64,000 nucleotides of DNA from Nitrosopumilus sp. GTDB lineage: Archaea; Thermoproteota; Nitrososphaeria; Nitrososphaerales; Nitrosopumilaceae. The notes under the pieces were generated by a model, which was not told the origin of the DNA, ran no database searches, and saw only the letters and a program-made list of their open reading frames with translations. Both the position numbers and the translations under genes were made by a program. Of the stretch, positions 59,240 through 64,000 are shown in pieces; the first letter of the stretch is position 1, and each line of letters begins with the position of its first letter. The DNA is taken from the NCBI RefSeq assembly GCF_025698945.1, contig NZ_JAILWM010000004.1, positions 1 to 64,000 on the forward strand, written 5' to 3'.

Positions 59240-59992
59240 ATGGCTGGAAATAAAACTGAATCATTCCTAAAATCAGAATTAAAAAAGAAAAAGGCATTGT
59301 TATTCGTGTTAATAGACTCTGAAGTGTCTAATTTAGAAGCCTCAAGTAAACTTGCAAAAGATGTTGAAAAAATAGGGGCCTCTGCAATACTTGTAGGCGG
59401 CTCATCTGCTACAGATCAAATTGAAATGTCAAAAGTTGTTAAAGGAATTAAAAAAGGAATTAAAATTCCTATAATTCTTTTCCCAGGCAATGTTACAGGA
59501 GTTGTTCCTGATGCAGATGCCATACTGTTTAGCTCATTAATGAACTCTGAGAACCCTTATTTTATTACTCAAGCACAAGCATTAGGTGCACCAAGTGTCC
59601 TAAAATTTGGCTTAGAACCACTTCCAACTGCATATTTGGTAATAGGAGATGGAACATCAGCATGGTTTGTAGGGGCAGCCAGGGGAATACCATTTGATAA
59701 ACCTAAAATTGCTGCAGCATATGCCTTAGCTGCACAATTCTTAGGGATGAGATTTGTATATTTAGAAGCAGGCTCTGGTGCAAAAACCAATGTTACCCCT
59801 GAAATGGTAAAGACAGTTAGACATGTATTTAATGGCTTTCTGATTGTTGGGGGTGGGATTAGGGATGTTAAAACTGCCCAAAGTTTGGTCAAAGCAGGAG
59901 CTGACGCTTTAGTTATTGGCACCTTCCTTGAAAAAGGAGGAAGCATTAAAAAACTCCATGAAATAGCAAAAGCAATTCAAAGAAGCAAGTAA
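59240..59992 (+). CDS. geranylgeranylglyceryl-phosphate synthase
   Basis: 250 residues, TIM barrel. VLIDSEVSN at the beginning, FPGNVTGVVPDADAILFSS, YLEAGSGAKTNV and VGGGIRDVKTAQ with GADALVIGTFLEK are typical of the phosphate and prenyl binding sites. It makes the first ether bond of archaeal membrane lipids from glycerol-1-phosphate and GGPP. It is 12 bp upstream of the PolD large-subunit gene, so lipid and replication genes share a transcription unit. Confidence 0.95.
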   Translation: MAGNKTESFLKSELKKKKALLFVLIDSEVSNLEASSKLAKDVEKIGASAILVGGSSATDQIEMSKVVKGIKKGIKIPIILFPGNVTGVVPDADAILFSSLMNSENPYFITQAQALGAPSVLKFGLEPLPTAYLVIGDGTSAWFVGAARGIPFDKPKIAAAYALAAQFLGMRFVYLEAGSGAKTNVTPEMVKTVRHVFNGFLIVGGGIRDVKTAQSLVKAGADALVIGTFLEKGGSIKKLHEIAKAIQRSK

Positions 59993-60004
59993 TAGTGTTG
60001 TATT

Positions 60005-63000
60005 ATGTCTGAAAATGACGCTATTTCCCGTATTAGTGGCATCAAAATGCCTGCTTATTATCAAGATTATTACTCAAATTTATCCACTGAGACTTACTCT
60101 ATTTTTGAACATGCAGCAAATGCAAAATCTAGTCTTGTAGATTCATCTGGAATTATTGAGCCTAAAATTGCATTTGATCTGGCTGATAGAGTTGCCAAGA
60201 TGCACGAAATTGATATTGCAGAACCATTAAGGGAACTTCTAAAAATTAATGGAAAGGAACTTTCTGCGTTAATTCTATCAAAAGAAATCGCTTTAGGAAA
60301 ATATACTCTTCCAGATTCATCACTAGAAGAAAAACTTGATTTAGCAGTCCGTGTTGGATTAGCAATTGTAACTGAAGGAGTTACAATTGCACCACTACAA
60401 GGTATTAGTGAAGTTAAGATAAAGAAAAACAAAGATGGTTCAGATTATCTCTCAGTTTCAATTGCAGGTCCAATGCGTTCAGCAGGAGGTACTGAATCAG
60501 CAGTAACTATGTTAATTGCTGACCATGTGAGAAAAACAGCTGGTCTTTCTAAATTCCAAGCAAACTCATTTGATGATGAAACAGGCAGATTTGTTGAAGA
60601 ATTGAGGATTTACGAGAGGGAAGCAAGCAGTTTTCAATTCCATATTTTAGATGAAGACATTGAACATGTAATTTCTAATCTTCCAGTTGAATTAGATGGT
60701 GTAGATACAGATCCTTATGAAGTTGTAAATCACAAATCCATGGTTAGAATCAAAACTGATAGGGTTAGAGGAGGAGCATTAAGAGTCTTAAATGATGGTT
60801 TGATTGGCAGATCTAAAAAACTACTCAAAAGAATTGAACTGTATAATCTAGATGGATGGGAATGGCTTAACGATCTGAAGGGAGCAGTTCAAACCGGAGA
60901 TAATCAAGAAGACGCTGCAGCAAAAAGAATGCGTGAAGTAATTACAGGTAGATCAGTTTTATCAATGCCTAACAAATTAGGAGGATTTAGACTAAGATAT
61001 GGCAGATCTTGTAATACGGGATTTGCTGCGGTAGGAATTCATCCAGTAATTGCAGAGATTTTAGATCATACAATCGCAGTAGGAACTCAGGTTAAAATCG
61101 ATATTCCTGGAAAGGGGGCAACTGTAGCATTTGTGGATTCAATTGACACTCCAATAGTTCGTATGAAAAATGGAGATGTTGTAAAAATTAGAGATGTAAA
61201 ACATGGAATAGAAATCAAAAAAGAAATTGAAAAAATCTTACATCTTGGAGACATCCTGATTTCATTTGGTGATTTTCTTGAAAACAATGCTCAACTTGTA
61301 CCATCTGGGTATGTTGAAGAATTTTGGATAGAAGAATTAAAACAAAAAATTCAAAAATATGAACCCGATGACAAAAACCTATCTCAATTTTTGACAAAAA
61401 TCCCAACATTAGACGAAGCTATCAAACTATCTCTTGATTTCCAAATCCCCCTACATCCACATTACCTGTATTTTTGGGATAAGATTTCCTCAGAAGAACT
61501 ACTTGAACTTTTAAAACCAAATAAAGTAAATGATGAAACAATCGAATATCCAATTGAAAGTAAAAAAATTCTGGAAAAACTAGGAGTTCCTCATAAAATT
61601 AAAAATAATTTGATTTTATTAGAAAATCAAGAAGCAAAAATATTTTTTAATTTACTTTTTAGGGAAAAACCAATTATTGCTGAACTATCTGTTCCACAAA
61701 TTTTAACAACCTCATCTGGAATTCAAATTAAAAATAAATTTTCTACTTCAATTGGTGTTAGAATTGGAAGACCTGAAAAAGCAGCTCCAAGACAAATGAA
61801 ACCTCCAACACATGTCTTATTTCCAATTAGTGATAAAGGGGGACCAACCAGAGATCTTCTAAAAGCCTCTAGAAATGAGCATTTTTTCACAAACATCTAC
61901 AATCGACATTGTGCTCAATGTAACGAACCTTCCATTGGAATAAAATGTTCAAAATGTGGAATTAAAACATCAATTAACTATAGATGTTCTAATTGTAGAG
62001 ATACTCTTAACGAACCATATTGTGTAAAATGTAAGAGAAAGGCTCAGGCTCATTCACATAAAGAATTCCCACTAAAAGCAAAACTACTCTCAGCTCAAGA
62101 AAAAATTGGATTACGTGCACAAGAACCATTCAAAGGAGTAAAAGAACTTATCAATCAAGATAGGATTGCAGAACCATTAGAGAAGGGACTAGTACGACAA
62201 AACAATGGGCTAACCGTTTTCAAAGATGGAACCGTGAGATTTGACGCAACAAATTCACCTTTAACCCAATTCAAACCTTCTTGGATTGGAACATCAATTG
62301 AGAAACTCAAGATGTTGGGTTACACTCATGATGTTGAAGGAAAACCTCTTGAAAACTCAGATCAAATTTTAGAACTTAGAATGCAAGACGTGATAATTCC
62401 ATATGAGAGTGGAAAATATCTCGTTGCAACATGTAAATACATAGATACTCTTCTAGAGAAATTCTATGGAAATTCTCCATTCTATAAAGTAAAGAATATT
62501 GAAGAACTAGTAGGACATCTAATAATTGGTCTTGCTCCACATACTTCAGTTGGAATTGTAGGGAGAATTATTGGTTATACTGAAACTCATGTTTGTTTTG
62601 CAACACCAAATTGGCATTCAGCAAAAAGAAGAGATGCAGATGGTGATGCTGATTCAATAATGCTCTTAATGGATAGTCTTCTTAACTTCTCAAGGCAGTT
62701 TCTTTCTGATAGAATTGGTGGATTAATGGATGCTCCATTACTAATCCAACCTCTCGTTTTGCCTCATGAATCCCAACCACAAGCACATAACCTTGAAGTA
62801 ACAAAATCTTTACCCCTTGAATTCTTTGAATCAACTCTTCAACAAGTTAAAGCATCAGATGTAACAACAGTGGAAATTATTAAATCACGTCTTGAAACTG
62901 AAAGACAATTTTATGATTACTTTTTTACTCATTCTACTACATCTTTAACCACTTCAAAATCACGTAGTGCATATTCTACACTTGGTTCAATGCTTGACAA

Positions 63001-63382
63001 ATTTGATATGCAAATTAAAAATGCTGAATTAATTGATGCTGTAAATACTTCAGAAATTGTTTCAAATGTGATTTCAACACATCTTGTTCCAGACATAATG
63101 GGAAATCTCAGAGCTTATGCTAGACAGAACTTTAGATGCACAGGATGTGGAAAATCATTTAGAAGAATGCCATTAATTCAAACATGTATTTGTGGCCATA
63201 AACTAATTCCTACTATAACCAGAGGCTCTGTGGAAAAATATCTAAAACTAGCTAAAAGACTAGTTGAAAAATACGATGTTAGTGAATATCAGAGAGGAAG
63301 AATTCATGCTCTATCTGATGAAATTGAATTAGTATTTGGAAAAAATCAAGGCGACCAATCACTTCTAACTGATTATGCCTAA
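60005..63382 (+). CDS. polC: DNA polymerase D large catalytic subunit (DP2)
   Basis: 1125 residues, normal length without an intein. The N-terminal AGPMRSAGGTESAV segment lies near 154, Cys clusters CAQC, CSKC, CSNC and CVKC near 636-680, and the catalytic DADGDADS near 877-884 carries the two metal-binding Asp. A second Zn site (CTGCGKSF, CICGHK) is at about 1045-1065. The family has a double-psi-barrel active site related to RNA polymerase. It works with DP1 at 54283. Confidence 0.96.
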   Translation: MSENDAISRISGIKMPAYYQDYYSNLSTETYSIFEHAANAKSSLVDSSGIIEPKIAFDLADRVAKMHEIDIAEPLRELLKINGKELSALILSKEIALGKYTLPDSSLEEKLDLAVRVGLAIVTEGVTIAPLQGISEVKIKKNKDGSDYLSVSIAGPMRSAGGTESAVTMLIADHVRKTAGLSKFQANSFDDETGRFVEELRIYEREASSFQFHILDEDIEHVISNLPVELDGVDTDPYEVVNHKSMVRIKTDRVRGGALRVLNDGLIGRSKKLLKRIELYNLDGWEWLNDLKGAVQTGDNQEDAAAKRMREVITGRSVLSMPNKLGGFRLRYGRSCNTGFAAVGIHPVIAEILDHTIAVGTQVKIDIPGKGATVAFVDSIDTPIVRMKNGDVVKIRDVKHGIEIKKEIEKILHLGDILISFGDFLENNAQLVPSGYVEEFWIEELKQKIQKYEPDDKNLSQFLTKIPTLDEAIKLSLDFQIPLHPHYLYFWDKISSEELLELLKPNKVNDETIEYPIESKKILEKLGVPHKIKNNLILLENQEAKIFFNLLFREKPIIAELSVPQILTTSSGIQIKNKFSTSIGVRIGRPEKAAPRQMKPPTHVLFPISDKGGPTRDLLKASRNEHFFTNIYNRHCAQCNEPSIGIKCSKCGIKTSINYRCSNCRDTLNEPYCVKCKRKAQAHSHKEFPLKAKLLSAQEKIGLRAQEPFKGVKELINQDRIAEPLEKGLVRQNNGLTVFKDGTVRFDATNSPLTQFKPSWIGTSIEKLKMLGYTHDVEGKPLENSDQILELRMQDVIIPYESGKYLVATCKYIDTLLEKFYGNSPFYKVKNIEELVGHLIIGLAPHTSVGIVGRIIGYTETHVCFATPNWHSAKRRDADGDADSIMLLMDSLLNFSRQFLSDRIGGLMDAPLLIQPLVLPHESQPQAHNLEVTKSLPLEFFESTLQQVKASDVTTVEIIKSRLETERQFYDYFFTHSTTSLTTSKSRSAYSTLGSMLDKFDMQIKNAELIDAVNTSEIVSNVISTHLVPDIMGNLRAYARQNFRCTGCGKSFRRMPLIQTCICGHKLIPTITRGSVEKYLKLAKRLVEKYDVSEYQRGRIHALSDEIELVFGKNQGDQSLLTDYA

Positions 63383-63384
63383 TT

Positions 63385-64000
63385 CTATCTTAATTTTACG
63401 TACTCATAAGCACCCAATTTATTATCAAAACAGAATTTTACTTTTTGATAATTTTTTCTGAGAGCCTTTACTTTTGGAAGAATCTTTTTTGGATCTTTTT
63501 TCTCAATTACAACCTCTTTAATGAAAGAAGCAATCTCTTGCATCTCATTCTTTTTCATTCCAAGACGTGTAATCTCTGAAACTCCTAACCTAATTCCACC
63601 CGGATGGAAATAATTTCGTCCTGCCTTAATATCTCCTGGAATTAATTGTCTATTAACAATAATGTTGGCTTTTTCTAAATCTGCTTCTACCTTTCCACCA
63701 TCAGAATAATCTAAAACATTAACTGCAATTTGATGAGATTGTGTAAAGCCTTTACTTTCTCCTAAAACTTTGAAACCCATATTATTTAGTGCCTCAGCAA
63801 ATAACTTTGCATTTTTAATTACCTGTGTAGCGTAATCTTTTCCAAACTCTAATGCTTCTGCAAAAGCAACAGCTTTTGCAGCCATATGATGAATATGATG
63901 ACTACTTGTTAATCCTGGAAATGTTGCTTTCTTAATTCCTTCTTCATGTTCTTTAGATCCTAACACAAGTCCTCCTTGAGGTCCAAACAATGTTTTATGA
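63385..64000 (-). CDS. glyA: serine hydroxymethyltransferase, N-terminus beyond right edge
   Basis: The C-terminal 204 residues are seen; the frame is open to the right edge. The first visible residues HKTLFGPQGG include the PLP lysine (codon 63994-63996). FPGLTSSHHIHHMAAKAVAF and GGIRLGVSEITRLGM are typical of GlyA. It interconverts serine and glycine with a one-carbon carrier, tetrahydrofolate or tetrahydromethanopterin in archaea. Its stop is 2 nt from the convergent PolD large subunit. Confidence 0.93.
   Translation of the reverse strand, partial: HKTLFGPQGGLVLGSKEHEEGIKKATFPGLTSSHHIHHMAAKAVAFAEALEFGKDYATQVIKNAKLFAEALNNMGFKVLGESKGFTQSHQIAVNVLDYSDGGKVEADLEKANIIVNRQLIPGDIKAGRNYFHPGGIRLGVSEITRLGMKKNEMQEIASFIKEVVIEKKDPKKILPKVKALRKNYQKVKFCFDNKLGAYEYVKLR

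Noticed and set aside
60005-63382. Intein in the PolD large subunit
   Set aside because: Length (1125 residues) is normal and the catalytic region DADGDADS is continuous, without splicing-block motifs.

Overview
The window comes from an AT-rich archaeal chromosome and has the gene set of a marine, Nitrosopumilus-type thaumarchaeon (Nitrososphaerota, group I.1a). The evidence is both PolD subunits, Orc1/Cdc6, two TFB transcription factors, two ESCRT-III/CdvB-like proteins, geranylgeranylglyceryl-phosphate synthase, the two-subunit phosphomevalonate dehydratase of the archaeal mevalonate route, a Cdc48 ATPase, many TTG/GTG and probably leaderless starts, and many exported proteins with archaeal signal peptides. 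I see no tRNA, rRNA, CRISPR array, insertion sequence or integrase. The layout is that of a dense chromosomal core with a few accessory surface-protein patches.

Layout. 1-1.5 kb: the N-terminal part of an exported Ser/Thr/Pro-repeat protein that runs off the left edge, and a repeat-bearing spacer. 1.5-6.9 kb: an NFACT/RqcH ribosome-rescue factor, a small membrane protein, the cobalamin genes cbiT-cbiL-cbiF and a MurI-fold protein without its catalytic cysteines. 7-11.6 kb: a CdvB paralog, a DPM1/GtrA glycosyltransferase, three exported proteins and endonuclease III. 11.6-13.2 kb: phosphomevalonate dehydratase. 13.2-19 kb: a 1043-residue cadherin-like surface protein with identical 288-bp repeats, another exported protein, and the sulfate-assimilation pair sat-cysH. 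19-26.2 kb: a ThiI-like pseudoenzyme, a glycosyltransferase, a Zn-ribbon protein, an SDR, a lipid-flippase-like protein, a GPN GTPase and homoserine kinase. 26.2-28.6 kb: queC, folE and queE (7-deazaguanine synthesis). 28.6-33.3 kb: an operon of a soluble winged helix, a transmembrane winged helix and an exported coiled coil, then a coiled-coil protein, a second CdvB paralog and a 34-residue C2H2 protein. 33.3-44.7 kb: a candidate structured RNA, an SDR, CysQ, CysC, a hemerythrin-like protein, a CPA-type antiporter, two TFBs, Hsp20 and CrcB. 45-53.6 kb: an hsp20-cdc48 operon, an ACT-type regulator, NDH-2, a cyclophilin/CFI-box fusion, cbiE and an altered cupredoxin. 54.2-64 kb: the replication neighbourhood (PolD small subunit, Cdc6, a probable origin, small regulators, GGGP synthase, PolD large subunit), then the C-terminal part of GlyA.

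The most interesting structure is the 486-bp spacer between cdc6 and a 128-residue winged-helix gene. It holds four ORB-like elements (one inverted pair around an AT-rich stretch) and five GTTAAC palindromes in 275 bp, which fits a replication origin with an unexplained extra motif. Other candidates for undescribed biology are a compact transmembrane regulator operon with a tandem 12-bp upstream repeat, two structured non-coding elements (21473-21538 and 33756-33847), a shared motif in the promoters of both cdvB paralogs, and two apparently catalytically dead enzyme homologs. Sulfate is handled by Sat, an APS-type reductase, APS kinase and CysQ. Cobalamin synthesis is split, with CbiE 47 kb from CbiT.
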